DNA of 64,000 bases, taken from assembly GCF_038039215.1 (NCBI RefSeq), contig NZ_JBBPCL010000001.1, positions 992,001 to 1,056,000 on the forward strand, in the 5' to 3' direction. Positions 9,696 through 19,444 of this stretch are shown one piece after another. This DNA is from Pseudonocardia sp. T1-2H (GTDB lineage Bacteria > Actinomycetota > Actinomycetes > Mycobacteriales > Pseudonocardiaceae). Position numbers and translations under genes: made by a program. The notes under the pieces were generated by a model. It ran no database searches. It was not told where the DNA came from and saw only the letters and a list, made by a program, of their open reading frames with translations. Position 1 is the first letter of the stretch. Each line of letters begins with the position of its first letter.

Positions 9696-10106
9696 ATGGC
9701 AGTCCGACGTCTCGAGCCTGGATCGGTGTCCGAGCAGTTCCGCGAGTTCTGGACCGAACGCCACCTGGGCACCCTGGTGACCCTGCGCCGGGACGGGACC
9801 CCGCACGTCGTCCCGGTGGGGGTCACGGTGGACGTCGAGCAGGGCGTCGCCCGGGTCATCTGCCGCGGCGGCTCGCAGAAGGCGCGCAACGTCGCCGCGG
9901 CCGGTCCGGCGGGGGCGCGGGTCGTGGTCTCCCAGGTCGACGGCGCGCGCTGGTCCAGCCTCGAGGGGGTCGCGACGGTGCGGGACGACGCCGAGCGCGT
10001 CCGGGACGCGGAGGAGCGCTACGCGAAGCGGTTCCGGGTGCCCCGGGTGAACCCGGAGCGCGTGGTGATCGAGATCGTCGTCGACCGGGTCCTGGGGCTG
10101 GCCTGA
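9696..10106 (+). CDS. Pyridoxamine 5'-phosphate oxidase-like (PPOX/FDOR split-barrel) protein
   Basis: A 136-residue split beta-barrel flavin/deazaflavin-binding protein. The segments LGTLVTLRRDGTPHVVPVGV and GSQKARNVAAAG match the PPOX-class proteins common in actinomycetes, many of which use coenzyme F420 rather than FMN; which one is used here cannot be decided from sequence alone. ATG 9696 is chosen; ATG 9687 in the same frame is possible. It diverges from the MFS exporter. Confidence 0.75.
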   Translation: MAVRRLEPGSVSEQFREFWTERHLGTLVTLRRDGTPHVVPVGVTVDVEQGVARVICRGGSQKARNVAAAGPAGARVVVSQVDGARWSSLEGVATVRDDAERVRDAEERYAKRFRVPRVNPERVVIEIVVDRVLGLA

Positions 10107-10283
10107 CCGCCCGCCGCGGAACTCCCACCCCCCGGCCTGTCCTTCCAGGTCCGGGTGGGGCACGCTGGTGGGGCAGGACCGAGGTCGCCGTCCCCACCGT
10201 CGCGGGGTGACCGATCCGACGCACGTGCACACGGCCGTGCGGTCGAGACAGGGACAGGACACCGGGTCGCGGGGAGTGGTGAG

Positions 10284-11687
10284 GTGAGCGAGGCGTTCGA
10301 TCACGTGAACGAGGCGGGGGAGCAGCCCGGCGGGAACAACGTCGTGCCGCTGGACCGTCCTGTGGCCGTCGATCCCGCGGACCTGGACATCGCGACCCTC
10401 GGCCCGTGCCGGATCACCTCGCCGATGGCGCCGCTGCTGGACTCGCGGCGCACCACCGAGCACTACATCGACGAGGACGACCGGGTCCTGCTCGACGACA
10501 CCCTCACCAAGGTCACCTCGCGGGGAGTGCCGCTTGAGCGGCTCCCCGGGCTGGAGCCCTGCGGTCCGCGCCGGAAGATCTACTTCGACCCGTCGAAGAC
10601 CCGGGTGGGGATCGTGACCTGCGGCGGTCTGTGCCCCGGGCTCAACGACGTCATCGCCGGGCTCGTCCGGACCCTGACCTACCACTACGGCGTGCGCCGG
10701 GTCGTCGGGTTCCGCAACGGGTTCCAGGGGTTCATCTCCTCCTACGCCTACGACGTCGTCGAGCTCACCCCGCAGTCCGTCCGGGACATCTCGGTCGACG
10801 GCGGCACGGTGCTCGGCACGTCGCGCGGACACCAGGACCCGGAGGAGATCGTCGACTGCCTGGAGCGGATGCACATCAACGTGCTGTTCGTGGTCGGCGG
10901 GGACGGCACGATGCGCGGCGCGATGCAGATCGAGCGGGTGATCGCCGAGCGCAAGCTCAAGATCGCGATCGTCGGGATCCCGAAGACGATCGACAACGAC
11001 ATCCCCTACATCGACCAGAGCTTCGGCTTCCAGACCGCGTTCTCCCGGGCGTCGGAGTCGATCCGGGCGGTCACCGTCGAGGCGAAGTCCACGGCGAACG
11101 GCATCGGCCTGGTCAAGCTGATGGGCCGGCACTCGGGCTTCATCGCCTGCTACGCCGCGCTCGCCCGCAGCGACGCCGACGTGGTGCTGATCCCGGAGGT
11201 CCCCTTCGCCCTCGAAGGGGAGAACGGGCTCCTGGCGCACCTGCGCAAGCGGGTCGAACAGCGCGGCCACGCCGTCGTCGTCGCCGCCGAGGGGGCGGGC
11301 CAGGAGCTCCTGGCGGGCGACGCGGCCACGGACGCCTCGGGCAACGCCAAGCTCGGGGACATCGGTCCCTACCTGCGGGAACGCATCGCGGCCCACTTCG
11401 CCGAGGCCGGCGTCGAGACGTCGCTGCGCTACATCGACCCCAGCTACGCGATCCGCAGCGTCCCCGCGAACCCGTACGACAGCGTCTACACCGTCCGGCT
11501 CTCCCAGGCGGCGGTGCACGCCGCGATGTCCGGCCGGACGGCGATGGTCGTCGGGCGCGTGCGGCGCCGGTTCGTGCACATCCCGATGGCGATGGCGGTG
11601 AGCAAGCGCAACCAGGTGGACCCGCACGGGGACCTCTGGATGGCGGTCCTGGAGTCGACCGGCCAGCCCTTCCGGTTCGGGGACTGA
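10284..11687 (+). CDS. ATP-dependent 6-phosphofructokinase
   Basis: A 467-residue phosphofructokinase of the longer (plant/TP0108-like) clade. Conserved blocks are GIVTCGGLCPGLNDVI (nucleotide-binding start), VVGGDGTMRGA, GIPKTIDNDIPY (catalytic aspartates) and VKLMGRHSGFIA. The GGDGT motif, not GGDD, predicts ATP rather than pyrophosphate as phosphoryl donor. It phosphorylates fructose 6-phosphate in glycolysis and is ~110 residues longer than the classical bacterial PfkA, mostly at the N-terminus. GTG 10284 follows GGGGAG by 7 bases. The metallo-hydrolase gene follows after 62 bases. Confidence 0.9.
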   Translation: MSEAFDHVNEAGEQPGGNNVVPLDRPVAVDPADLDIATLGPCRITSPMAPLLDSRRTTEHYIDEDDRVLLDDTLTKVTSRGVPLERLPGLEPCGPRRKIYFDPSKTRVGIVTCGGLCPGLNDVIAGLVRTLTYHYGVRRVVGFRNGFQGFISSYAYDVVELTPQSVRDISVDGGTVLGTSRGHQDPEEIVDCLERMHINVLFVVGGDGTMRGAMQIERVIAERKLKIAIVGIPKTIDNDIPYIDQSFGFQTAFSRASESIRAVTVEAKSTANGIGLVKLMGRHSGFIACYAALARSDADVVLIPEVPFALEGENGLLAHLRKRVEQRGHAVVVAAEGAGQELLAGDAATDASGNAKLGDIGPYLRERIAAHFAEAGVETSLRYIDPSYAIRSVPANPYDSVYTVRLSQAAVHAAMSGRTAMVVGRVRRRFVHIPMAMAVSKRNQVDPHGDLWMAVLESTGQPFRFGD

Positions 11688-11749
11688 CGGAGCAGCCGAC
11701 CCACCGCCCGACGCCCGTCCACGACCGGGTGAGGGCGATACTCGTCGGT

Positions 11750-12592
11750 GTGCAGCCGTCCGCCCTCCGGTTCCTCGGGCACTCGACGGTCCGGATCGAG
11801 CTGGCCGGCCGCGTCGTCCTCACCGACCCGGTGCTCACCCGGCGGGTGTCCGCGCTGCGCCGCGTCGTGCCGCCGCCTCGCCCCGAGGACTACGCGGACG
11901 CGGACGTCGTCCTCATCTCGCACCTGCACGGGGACCACCTGCACCTGCCGTCGCTGAAGCTGCTGCGCCCGGACGCCCGGGTGGTCGTGCCGCGCGGCGC
12001 GGGGGAGTGGGTGCGCCGCCGCGGTGTCGCCCGGGTGGACGAGCTGGCGGTCGGCGAGGAGCTGCGCGACGGGGCCCTGCGGATCACGGCCGTGCCCGCC
12101 GCGCACAGCGGGCACCGGTGGGGTCCGCGCTCGGCGCACGGCCCGGACGCGCCCGCGCTCGGCCACGTGCTGGAGGGCGACGGCTCGCGCGTCTACGTCT
12201 GCGGGGACACGGACCTGTTCGACGGCATGGCCGACATCGCCGCGGCCGGCCGCCTCGACGCCGCCCTGCTCCCGGTCTGGGGCTGGGGGCCGTCGCTCGG
12301 GCCCGGGCACCTCACCCCGCAACGCGCCGCCGTCGCCGTCGGGCGGCTGCGGCCGTCGCTGGTCGTGCCGGTGCACTGGGGAACCCTCGCCGTCGCCGGG
12401 CTGGCCCGCGCCCCGGGCCGCGCGGGTGCCCGGATGCGCCGGTTGCTGACCGAGCCGCCGCAGGAGTTCGCGGCCGCGGTCGCCGCCGGGAGCAGCGGCT
12501 CCCGCGTGGTCGTGGCGCGGCCCGGCGAGTCCGTCGAGGCGGCGATCCGGGCCGGCCGCGAACTGCGGAGCCGGCCGGGGGACGCCGCGTGA
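11750..12592 (+). CDS. MBL-fold metallo-hydrolase
   Basis: A 280-residue zinc hydrolase of the UlaG/RomA-like branch. The metal-binding motif HLHGDHL lies near residue 65. It is followed by a His in AAHSGHRWG, an Asp in CGDTDLFDG and a His in VPVHWGTL, in the order expected for the two-metal site. The N-terminus FLGHSTVRIELAGRVVLTDP is typical of the family. Substrate unknown. GTG 11750 is the start. Its stop overlaps the GTG of the next (remnant) frame at 12589. Confidence 0.8.
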   Translation: MQPSALRFLGHSTVRIELAGRVVLTDPVLTRRVSALRRVVPPPRPEDYADADVVLISHLHGDHLHLPSLKLLRPDARVVVPRGAGEWVRRRGVARVDELAVGEELRDGALRITAVPAAHSGHRWGPRSAHGPDAPALGHVLEGDGSRVYVCGDTDLFDGMADIAAAGRLDAALLPVWGWGPSLGPGHLTPQRAAVAVGRLRPSLVVPVHWGTLAVAGLARAPGRAGARMRRLLTEPPQEFAAAVAAGSSGSRVVVARPGESVEAAIRAGRELRSRPGDAA

Positions 12593-12938
12593 ACTGGTCG
12601 GACCCGCAGGCCATCGGCTACCCGTTGCTCTTCGGCGCGTCGACACCTTCCCGCACTGCCCGGACATCATGATCAACAGTCGTTACGACCCGGCACGTGA
12701 CGACGCGTCGCCGTTCGAGCCGCACGTCGGCTCGCACGGGGGCCTCGGCGGACCGCAGAGCCGCGGCTTCCTGATGTACCCCGGGGAGCTGCCGGCCCCG
12801 GGGGAGATCGTCGGCGCGGAGGCGCTGCACCGGGTCCTGCGGGGCTGGCTCACCCACCTCGGCCAGCCGGTCCCCGGCGAGGAACCGTCCGCCGAGGCCG
12901 ACGAGATCCAGGCCGAGCGCGGATCCGTGGCAGGCTGA
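12589..12938 (+). pseudogene. Deletion remnant: DedA-like N-terminus joined to a phosphodiesterase C-terminus
   Basis: GTG 12589 overlaps the previous stop (GTGA) and opens a frame reading NWSDPQAIGYPLLFG, which resembles the first residues of DedA-family membrane proteins. After ~16 codons this stops matching. From about 12636, in another frame, the sequence reads VDTFPHCPDIMINSRYDP and later VGSHGGLGGPQ and EIVGAEALHRVLRGWL, up to a TGA at 12938. That resembles the C-terminus of actinobacterial membrane phosphodiesterase proteins (often labelled phage-holin family). The simplest reading is a deletion that fused two neighbouring genes and destroyed both. An expressed small protein from ATG 12669 (89 residues) cannot be excluded. 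Confidence 0.55.
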
Positions 12939-12976
12939 TCGCCGGAACCCCGCGGCGGGCGCGGGTCGGGAAGGAC

Positions 12977-13696
12977 GTGGTGACCGGGATGCCCGGAGAC
13001 AGGTTCGTCCTGGTGCACGGGGCCCACCACGGTGGCTGGTGCTGGCGCCGGGTCGCGGGGCTGCTCCGCGAACGCGGGCACGACGTGTTCACCCCGACCC
13101 TGACCGGGCTCGGCGAGCGGTCCCATCTGCTCACCCCGGACGTCGGGCTGAGCACGATGACCGCCGACGTGGTGGCCGTCCTGGAGGCCGAGGAGCTCGA
13201 CGACGTCGTCCTCGTCGGGCACAGCTTCGGCGCGCTCCCGGTGCTCGGTGCCGCCGACCGCGAAGCCGGGCGGATCCGGCGGATCGTCCTGCTCGACGGT
13301 CTGGTCGTCGACGCGGGGAAGTGCGCCTTCGACGCCCTGCCCGACGAGCTCGTGGCCCGGCGGACGAGCGACGCGCGGCGGCGCGGCGACGGGATCGCGA
13401 TCCCGCCCCCGCCCGACGCCTCCGCGTTCGCCGTGACCGGGCCCGACGCGGCGTGGGTCGGACGCCGGCTCACGCCCCAGCCGTTGCGCAGCTATCAGGA
13501 GCCGCTGGACCTGGAGCATCCGCTCGGCAACGGGCTACCGGTCACCTACCTGCACTGCGTCGCACCGCGGTACGAGGCGATCGCCTCCTCGCTCGGCGTG
13601 GTGGCGCGGGCCGGCTTCGGATGCCGGGAGATCGAGACCGGGCACGACGCGATGATCACCGTCCCGGAGCTGGTCGTGGAGGAGCTGCTTCGCTGA
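12977..13696 (+). CDS. Alpha/beta hydrolase (esterase/MenH-like)
   Basis: A 239-residue alpha/beta hydrolase. The oxyanion loop is VLVHGAHHGGWCW, the nucleophile elbow is VGHSFGA (Ser near residue 82), and a C-terminal histidine lies in ETGHDAM; the acid is not certain. The fold and length match the small plant-type esterase/methylesterase-like family. GTG 12977, GTG 12980 and ATG 12989 are all in frame behind AAGGA; the exact start is open. The substrate is unknown. Confidence 0.75.
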   Translation: MVTGMPGDRFVLVHGAHHGGWCWRRVAGLLRERGHDVFTPTLTGLGERSHLLTPDVGLSTMTADVVAVLEAEELDDVVLVGHSFGALPVLGAADREAGRIRRIVLLDGLVVDAGKCAFDALPDELVARRTSDARRRGDGIAIPPPPDASAFAVTGPDAAWVGRRLTPQPLRSYQEPLDLEHPLGNGLPVTYLHCVAPRYEAIASSLGVVARAGFGCREIETGHDAMITVPELVVEELLR

Positions 13697-13702
13697 CGCG
13701 CT

Positions 13703-13744
13703 CGTGCGCGGAAATCGTTGCCAGGGCGACGATTTCCGCGCACG
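13703..13744. terminator. Perfect palindrome between convergent genes; also copy A of a 40-bp palindromic element
   Basis: The arms GTGCGCGGAAATCGT (13704-13718) and its exact complement (13729-13743) enclose a 10-base loop; one more pair extends the stem. It lies between the convergent hydrolase and ligase genes and would terminate both. The same outer arm (GTGCG, CGCAC) and the same 40-base overall size recur inside the AtuA gene at 52883-52922, so this may be a mobile palindromic repeat rather than only a terminator. Confidence 0.6.
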
Positions 13745-13757
13745 GGCGGCTCCGGCG

Positions 13758-15248
13758 CTATTCCGGCGCGGAGACCTCACGGCGCAGGATCTTGCCCGTC
13801 GGGCCCTTGGGCAGGGCGTCGACGATCCAGACCTTGCGCGGGTACTTGTAGGCCGCCATCCGCTCCTTCACGAAGTCCCGCAGCTCGTCCGGGTCCGCGC
13901 TCTGGCCGGCCTTGAGGGCCACCGCGGCGCCGATCTCCTCGCCGAGGTCCGAGTGCTTCATCCCGACGACCGCGGCCTCGGCCACGGCCGGGTGTTCGTA
14001 GAGGGTCTCCTCGACCTCGCGCGGGTAGACGTTGTAGCCGCCGCGGATGATCAGGTCCTTCTTCCGGTCGACGATGAAGTAGTAGCCGTCGGCGTCCTTG
14101 GTGGCGATGTCCCCGGTGCGGAACCAGCCGTCCGGGATCGCCTCGGCGGTCGCCTCGGGCCGGCCCCAGTAGCCCTTCATGACGTTCTCGCCGCGGATCG
14201 CGATCTCGCCGGGGGTGTCCGCGCCGACCTCGTTGCCGTCGTCGTCGACCAGCTTCATCTCGCAGCCGCGCACCTGGAAGCCGATCGAGCCGGGCTTGCG
14301 CTCGCGGCCGGGCTGGTTGAACGAGGCGACGGGGGAGGTCTCGGAGAGGCCGTAGCCCTCGAGGACCTGGCAGCCGAACTTCTGCTCGAACGCCTTGAGG
14401 ATCTCCACCGGCATCGCCGAGCCGCCGGTGATGCACGTGCGCAGCGACGACATGTCCGCGCTGCCCGCGTTCGCGTGGTGCAGCATCCCGGCGTACATCG
14501 TGGGCACGCCCTCGAACACCGTGACCTTGTCCCGCCCGACCATCTCCAACGCCTTGCCGCCGTCGAAACGGGGGAGCAGGGTCAGGCAGGAACCGGAGAC
14601 GACCGCGGCGTTGAGCCCGCAGGTCAGCCCGAACACGTGGAACAGCGGCAGGCAGCCCATGATCACGTCGTCCGACGTGATCTCGATGAGCGTGTCGACC
14701 GTCATGCGCGCGTTCGTGTTCAGGTTGCGGTGGGTGAGCTCGGCGCCCTTGGGCTGTCCGGTGGTGCCGGAGGTGTAGAGGATGACGGCGGTGTCGGTGT
14801 CGTCCCGCTCCACCGGCGTGGTGATCGGCTCGCCCTCGAGCTGCTCCGCCGACGGCCCGAGCGCGCTGACGACGACACCGGTGATCCCGACGGCCTCGGC
14901 CGCGGCGGGCACGACGTCGCCCCCGCCGTCCCAGCCGAACACCATCGACATGCCGGAGTCGTTCAGGTAGTACTCGACCTCCCGTGCCTTGAGCAGCGGG
15001 TTCATCGGGACCACGGTGGCGCCGGCGAGCAGCGCGCCGTAGAACAGGATGGGGAAGGCCGGCACGTTCGGCAGGACGAGCCCGACGCGGTCGCCCGGGG
15101 AGATCCCGCGCGACCTGAGGGTCCCGGCCACGGCGGCCGCTGCGGAGTGCAGGTCGCTGTAGGTCAGGACGTGGTCGTCGAGGCGCACCGCGGGGCGGTC
15201 GCCGTACTTCTCGGCGGTCGCGATGAGGTTCGCGGCCAGGTTTGTCAT
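13758..15248 (-). CDS. Long-chain fatty acid-CoA ligase (FadD-like, AMP-forming)
   Basis: A 496-residue adenylate-forming ligase. The P-loop is [14 protein letters not shown]; later motifs are [34 protein letters not shown] and the C-terminal [17 protein letters not shown], with the catalytic lysine in PTGKILRR. It activates a carboxylic acid via an acyl-adenylate to acyl-CoA; chain length is not predictable here. ATG 15248 is chosen because GGGAG lies about 7 bases upstream; a longer in-frame ATG exists at 15296. It diverges from the Baeyer-Villiger monooxygenase. Confidence 0.9.
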   Translation of the reverse strand: MTNLAANLIATAEKYGDRPAVRLDDHVLTYSDLHSAAAAVAGTLRSRGISPGDRVGLVLPNVPAFPILFYGALLAGATVVPMNPLLKAREVEYYLNDSGMSMVFGWDGGGDVVPAAAEAVGITGVVVSALGPSAEQLEGEPITTPVERDDTDTAVILYTSGTTGQPKGAELTHRNLNTNARMTVDTLIEITSDDVIMGCLPLFHVFGLTCGLNAAVVSGSCLTLLPRFDGGKALEMVGRDKVTVFEGVPTMYAGMLHHANAGSADMSSLRTCITGGSAMPVEILKAFEQKFGCQVLEGYGLSETSPVASFNQPGRERKPGSIGFQVRGCEMKLVDDDGNEVGADTPGEIAIRGENVMKGYWGRPEATAEAIPDGWFRTGDIATKDADGYYFIVDRKKDLIIRGGYNVYPREVEETLYEHPAVAEAAVVGMKHSDLGEEIGAAVALKAGQSADPDELRDFVKERMAAYKYPRKVWIVDALPKGPTGKILRREVSAPE

Positions 15249-15418
15249 CGTCGACTCCCGTTGCTGGAGATGCTGATCGATCTCGCTCGTGGGCACTTTA
15301 TGTCCTCTTGTCCGAGCGGCGGCGCCACCATCGGTCGGCGGGACGCCCGATGCGCCGTCCGGCGGCCCGCGCCCGCCCTCCGTTGCGAGGATCCGGTGGA
15401 TCTGTCTACCGTCCGGCG

Positions 15419-17309
15419 GTGAGCGATGTGGCTGCGCCGGCGCCCCTGGCGGACGCCGATCTCCGGGACGCCCTCGACGGCGCCAACCTCCCGACGCTGC
15501 TGCTGGTGCTGGCCCACGTCACGGGGGACGACGGCTGGCTCACCGGCCGGTTCCGCCCGAGCCGCACCCGCGCCCTCGACGACAACGACACCGCGGGCCT
15601 CGACCCGGAGCGCAGGCACGAGCTGCGGGAGGCGGCGTTCGCGGTGCTCCGGGGAGTGCGCGAGGCCCCGTCACCCCCGGACGACGCGAGGATCGTGGCG
15701 ATGCTGAGCGCCTCCCTCGGCGAGGAGATCCCGCCCGAGTACGCCGAGCCGATGGCCGAGGACGGCGGCTTCCGCGAACCGGCCTGGCTACGCGGCCCGG
15801 CGATCGGGCCCGACGGGCCGCGGGTCCTGGTGATTGGCGCGGGCGCTTCCGGGATCTGCATGGCCCACGCCCTGCGCCGGCTGCAGCTGGACTTCTCCGT
15901 CGTCGAGCGCAACGCCGACGTCGGCGGGACCTGGCTGGAGAACACCTATCCGGGAGCGGGGGTCGACACCCCGAGCCACCTCTACTCGTTCTCCTTCGGG
16001 CCACGGCCGTCGTGGAGCCGCTACTACCCGAAGCAGCCGGAGATCATCGCCTACCTGCGGGAGTTCGCCGCCCCGGTGCGGGACGCGATCACGTTCGGGA
16101 CGTCGGTGGTGTCCGCGGTGTGGACCGGCACGAGCTGGGACGTCGTGCTCCGGGGCCCGGACGGGGAGGAGCAGCGGACCGTCGACGTCGTCGTCAGCTG
16201 CGTGGGGCAGTTCAACCAGCCCGCGACACCGGCGATCCCCGGCCTGGACACCTTCCCCGGCCCCGCCTTCCACACGGCTCGCTGGCGCCACGACGTCGAC
16301 CTGCGCGGGAAGCGCGTCGGGGTGGTGGGGACCGGGGCCTCGTCGATGCAGGTGGTCCCCGAGATCGCCGGTGAGGCGGCCTCGGTGACGGTCTTCCAGC
16401 GCTCGCCGCAGTGGATCACCCCGAACGGCAACTACCTCCGGCGTATCGACGACCGGGTGCGCCGGCTCATGGAGCACCTCCCCGGCTACCGGACCTGGTA
16501 CCGGCTGCGGCTGATGTGGATGCTGCAGGACAAGCTGCACCCGACGCTGCGCAGGGACCCGGACTGGCCGCATCCGGAACGCTCGATCAACGCCCTCAAC
16601 GACAAGCACCGCCGGTTCTTCACCGCCCACGTCGACGCCCAGCTCGAGGGGGCCGAGCACCTCCGGGACGCGGTCCTGCCGGACTATCCGCCCTACGGCA
16701 AGCGGATTCTGATCGACAACGACTGGTTCACCACGATCCGCCGGGGCGACGTCGAGCTCGTCCCGTCCGGGGTCGCGGCCGTCGAGGGCTCGACCGTCGT
16801 GACGCAGGACGGCCGCCGCCACGACGTCGACGTCCTGGTGCTCGCCACGGGCTTCTCGTCGCGCCGGATGCTGTTCCCGATGGACGTCCGCGGCCGGTCC
16901 GGCGTGCCGTTGCGCGAGCAGTGGGGAACCGACGACGCCCGCGCCCACCTGGGCGTCGCCGTCCCGGACTTCCCCAACTTCTTCCTGGTCTACGGGCCGA
17001 ACACGAACCTCGGTCACGGCGGCAGCACGTTCTTCCACACCGAGGCGCAGACCGGTTACGTCGTCGGGCTCCTCCGGGAAGCTCGCCGCGCACAAGGAGC
17101 CCCTGGAGGTGCGGCAGGAGGTCTGTGACGCCTACAACGCGCGCCTCGACGCCGCCCACGAGCAGATGATCTGGACCCACCCCGGCATGACGACGTACTA
17201 CCGCAACGCGGCGGGCCGGGTCGTCACGACCACGCCGTGGCGGCTGGTGGACTACTGGCACATGACGCGCAGACCGGACACGGCGGACTTCCGGCCCGCC
17301 GACCAGTAG
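15419..17309 (+). pseudogene. Baeyer-Villiger-type flavin monooxygenase, frameshifted near the C-terminus
   Basis: A class B flavoprotein monooxygenase of about 630 residues. After a ~130-residue helical N-terminal extension come the FAD site VLVIGAGASGICMA (residue ~138), the Baeyer-Villiger fingerprint FPGPAFHTARW and the NADPH site GVVGTGASSMQVV. Such enzymes insert oxygen next to a ketone using NADPH and O2. Near 17076 the frame changes: it reads YVVGLLRE and then runs out, while one base out of phase it continues as KLAAHKEPLEV through DYWHMTRRPDTADF to the stop at 17309. One extra G in CTCCGGGAAGCTC explains the break. This is the same context as the breaks near 3886 and 35883, so error is likely and the gene may be intact. 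Confidence 0.8.
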
Positions 17310-17820
17310 GTTCCCCGTCAGCTCGCCGGCCGGCGGGGACCGGACCCGCCCGTGCTCCTCGGGCCGGGGCTGCTGGAGGGCCCGGCCGAATCCGAAGACC
17401 CCGTTCGTGCTCTCCGCCCGGTCCGAGGAGCAGCTCACCGCGAGCACCCGCAAGACGCAGAAGATCTGTCGCCGTCGGCGGCCTCGACCAGGTCGTTGAC
17501 CAGTTTGGTGGCCAGGGTGTATTCGAGGCGGTAGCCGGCCATTGCGGACACCAGGGCGTGTCGCGGGGCGTGGCGGGCGTGGGCGCGGCGCCGCTGCCGG
17601 GTGGGGTCGTATCGGTGGGCCCCGAGCTGGGGGAACGGCGCAGGCGCTCGGGCTGATCGCAGCGCTGCGTATCGCACGAGTCGCGCGATGTCGCCTCACC
17701 CCGCCGGCTCGGAGGCTCGACTCCACCTGGGGCGCCAGCGGCGAGGACAGCGTGCGGCGCGGGGGTGCCCTGTCCTCGCTCTCACAGCTCTGGTGCCGGC
17801 TTCTGGAGAGGACGAATACC
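17310..17820. other. Gene-poor left edge of the carbon-fixation island with an IS21 istB scrap
   Basis: This 511-bp stretch has no intact gene. On the minus strand (about 17465-17557) the translation GYRLEYTLATKLVNDLVEAA closely resembles the internal segment of IstB, the ATP-binding helper of IS21 transposases; flanking IstB sequence is missing. On the plus strand near 17397-17460 a short run reads PFVLSARSEEQL, reminiscent of polyketide-synthase linkers, but it is too short to call. These are insertion and deletion debris immediately upstream of the P450 gene. Confidence 0.5.
17465..17557 (-). mobile_element. IS21-family istB fragment
   Basis: A ~30-residue stretch ending in LEYTLATKLVNDLVEAADGD matches the IstB region between the Walker motifs. 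No start, no Walker A and no terminal inverted repeats remain. It marks the left border of the P450/two-component/cbb block and hints that the block arrived by, or was rearranged through, an IS21 element. Confidence 0.5.
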
Positions 17821-19068
17821 GTGACCGACAGCGCAGCCAGGATCGCCGAGCCGGCGGGTGCCGGTGCTCCGAACTACCCGATGCCGCGGGCGGCGGCCTG
17901 CCCGTTCGACCCGCCCCCGCGACTGCAGCAGCTGCAGAACGAGGCGCCGATCACAAGGGTCCGGCTGTGGGACGGCAGCACACCGTGGCTGGTCACCCGC
18001 TACGACGACCAGCGGACGCTGCTGGCCGACCCGCGGATCAGCAGCGACTCCCACCACTCGCAATACCCCTTCGTGAGCGCGGGCCAGATGGCGACGCAGC
18101 AGCAGACCGCGACCTTTATCCGCATGGACGATCCCCAGCACGCACGGCGGCGCCGGATGGTGACCGCACCGTTCTCGATCAAGCGGGTGGAGGGACTGCG
18201 GCCCGCCGTCCAACGGATCGTGGACGGGTTGATCGACGACATGCTGGCCGGCCCGCGGCCGGTGGACCTGGTCGAGGCATTTTCCCTGCCGGTGCCGTCA
18301 CTGGTGATCTGCACGCTGCTCGGCGTCCCGTACGCCGACCATGGCTTCTTCCAGGCCAACTCCCGGCTCCTGGTCAAGCGCACCACGCCCGCGGACGAGG
18401 CGCAGGCCGCCCAGCAGCGCCTGGTCGACTACCTCGACCGACTGGTCACCGAGAAGATGGCGAACCCCGGAAACGACCTGCTGACCGAACTGGCCGGGCG
18501 GGTCACGGCGGGGGAGGTCTCCCGGCAGGAGGCGGCGGCCACCGGTCGCCTGCTGCTGGTCGCCGGGCACGAAACCACCGCGAACATGATCGCGCTGGGC
18601 ACGCTGGCCCTGCTGCAGCACCCCGACCAGCTGGCCGTGCTGCAGAACACCGACGACTCCACGGTGATCGCCGCCGCGGTCGAGGAGCTGCTGCGCTACC
18701 TGAGCATCGTGCACACCGGGCGCCGCCGGGTGGCGCTGGCCGACATCGACATCGGCGACGAGACCATCCGGGCCGGCGAGGGCGTGATCCTGGCCAACGA
18801 ACTCGGCAACCGCGACCCGGCCGCCTTCGCCGACCCCCACCGCCTGGACCTGCGCCGCAACGCCCGCCACCACGTGGCCTTCGGCTTCGGGGTGCACCAG
18901 TGCCTGGGCCAGCCGCTGGCCCGCGTCGAGCTGCAGGTGGTCTACGGCACCCTCTTCCGCCGCGTCCCCACCCTCCGGCTGGCCGCCGAGCGGGGCAACC
19001 TCGACCAGATCCCGTTCAAACACGACGGGGCGATCTACGGCGTCTACCAGCTCCCCGTCACCTGGTGA
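17821..19068 (+). CDS. Cytochrome P450
   Basis: A 415-residue soluble bacterial P450. The I-helix oxygen motif AGHETT, the K-helix EELLR, and the heme loop FGFGVHQCLGQPLAR (Cys thiolate ligand) are intact. An early helix-C patch (IRMDDPQHARRRRMV) is typical of actinobacterial CYP105/107-like proteins. It hydroxylates an unknown small molecule using electrons from a ferredoxin, which is encoded 42 bases downstream. GTG 17821 follows GGAGAGG. It lies inside the carbon-fixation island, upstream of a two-component pair. Confidence 0.95.
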   Translation: MTDSAARIAEPAGAGAPNYPMPRAAACPFDPPPRLQQLQNEAPITRVRLWDGSTPWLVTRYDDQRTLLADPRISSDSHHSQYPFVSAGQMATQQQTATFIRMDDPQHARRRRMVTAPFSIKRVEGLRPAVQRIVDGLIDDMLAGPRPVDLVEAFSLPVPSLVICTLLGVPYADHGFFQANSRLLVKRTTPADEAQAAQQRLVDYLDRLVTEKMANPGNDLLTELAGRVTAGEVSRQEAAATGRLLLVAGHETTANMIALGTLALLQHPDQLAVLQNTDDSTVIAAAVEELLRYLSIVHTGRRRVALADIDIGDETIRAGEGVILANELGNRDPAAFADPHRLDLRRNARHHVAFGFGVHQCLGQPLARVELQVVYGTLFRRVPTLRLAAERGNLDQIPFKHDGAIYGVYQLPVTW

Positions 19069-19110
19069 GACCCCCGACGAACAACACAACGACAGGCAAG
19101 GAGATCTCTG

Positions 19111-19305
19111 ATGAGGGTGACCGTGGACCAGGACAAATGCGTCGCCGCCGGGAACTGCGTGCTCACCGCCCCGGCCGTGTTCGACCAGCGTGACGAGGAC
19201 GGCATCGTGGTCGTGCGGGACCCGACCCCGCCCACTGAGCTGGCCGACGCCGTCCGGCAGGCGGCCGCGCTCTGCCCCGCCCGGGCCATCACCGTCGCGG
19301 ACTGA
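19111..19305 (+). CDS. [3Fe-4S]-type ferredoxin, P450 partner
   Basis: A 64-residue ferredoxin with cysteines at positions 10, 16 and about 55 (DKCVAAGNC and ALCPARAI), the three-cysteine pattern of Streptomyces-type P450 ferredoxins; the fourth position is replaced by Ala/Gly. It passes single electrons from a reductase to the P450 encoded just upstream. The ribosome site AAGGAG lies before ATG 19111. No complete ferredoxin reductase is nearby; only an N-terminal reductase scrap is present at the far edge of the island (28625-28705). Confidence 0.9.
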   Translation: MRVTVDQDKCVAAGNCVLTAPAVFDQRDEDGIVVVRDPTPPTELADAVRQAAALCPARAITVAD

Positions 19306-19444
19306 CATGGGCGCCGGGATCGTCGGCCATACGGCCCAGCGGACGAGCCAGGTGAACGCACCTCGTGCCGGCACGGGGCCGATACGCTTCAAGTTTCATC
19401 ATCGAGCACCCGCGCCGGGCGACGGTCGGGACCGAGGAGGAACC

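Noticed and set aside
17390..17460. A polyketide synthase fragment (PFVLSARSEEQL).
   Set aside because: Only about 20 residues match and no catalytic motif is present; reported only as debris within the gap.
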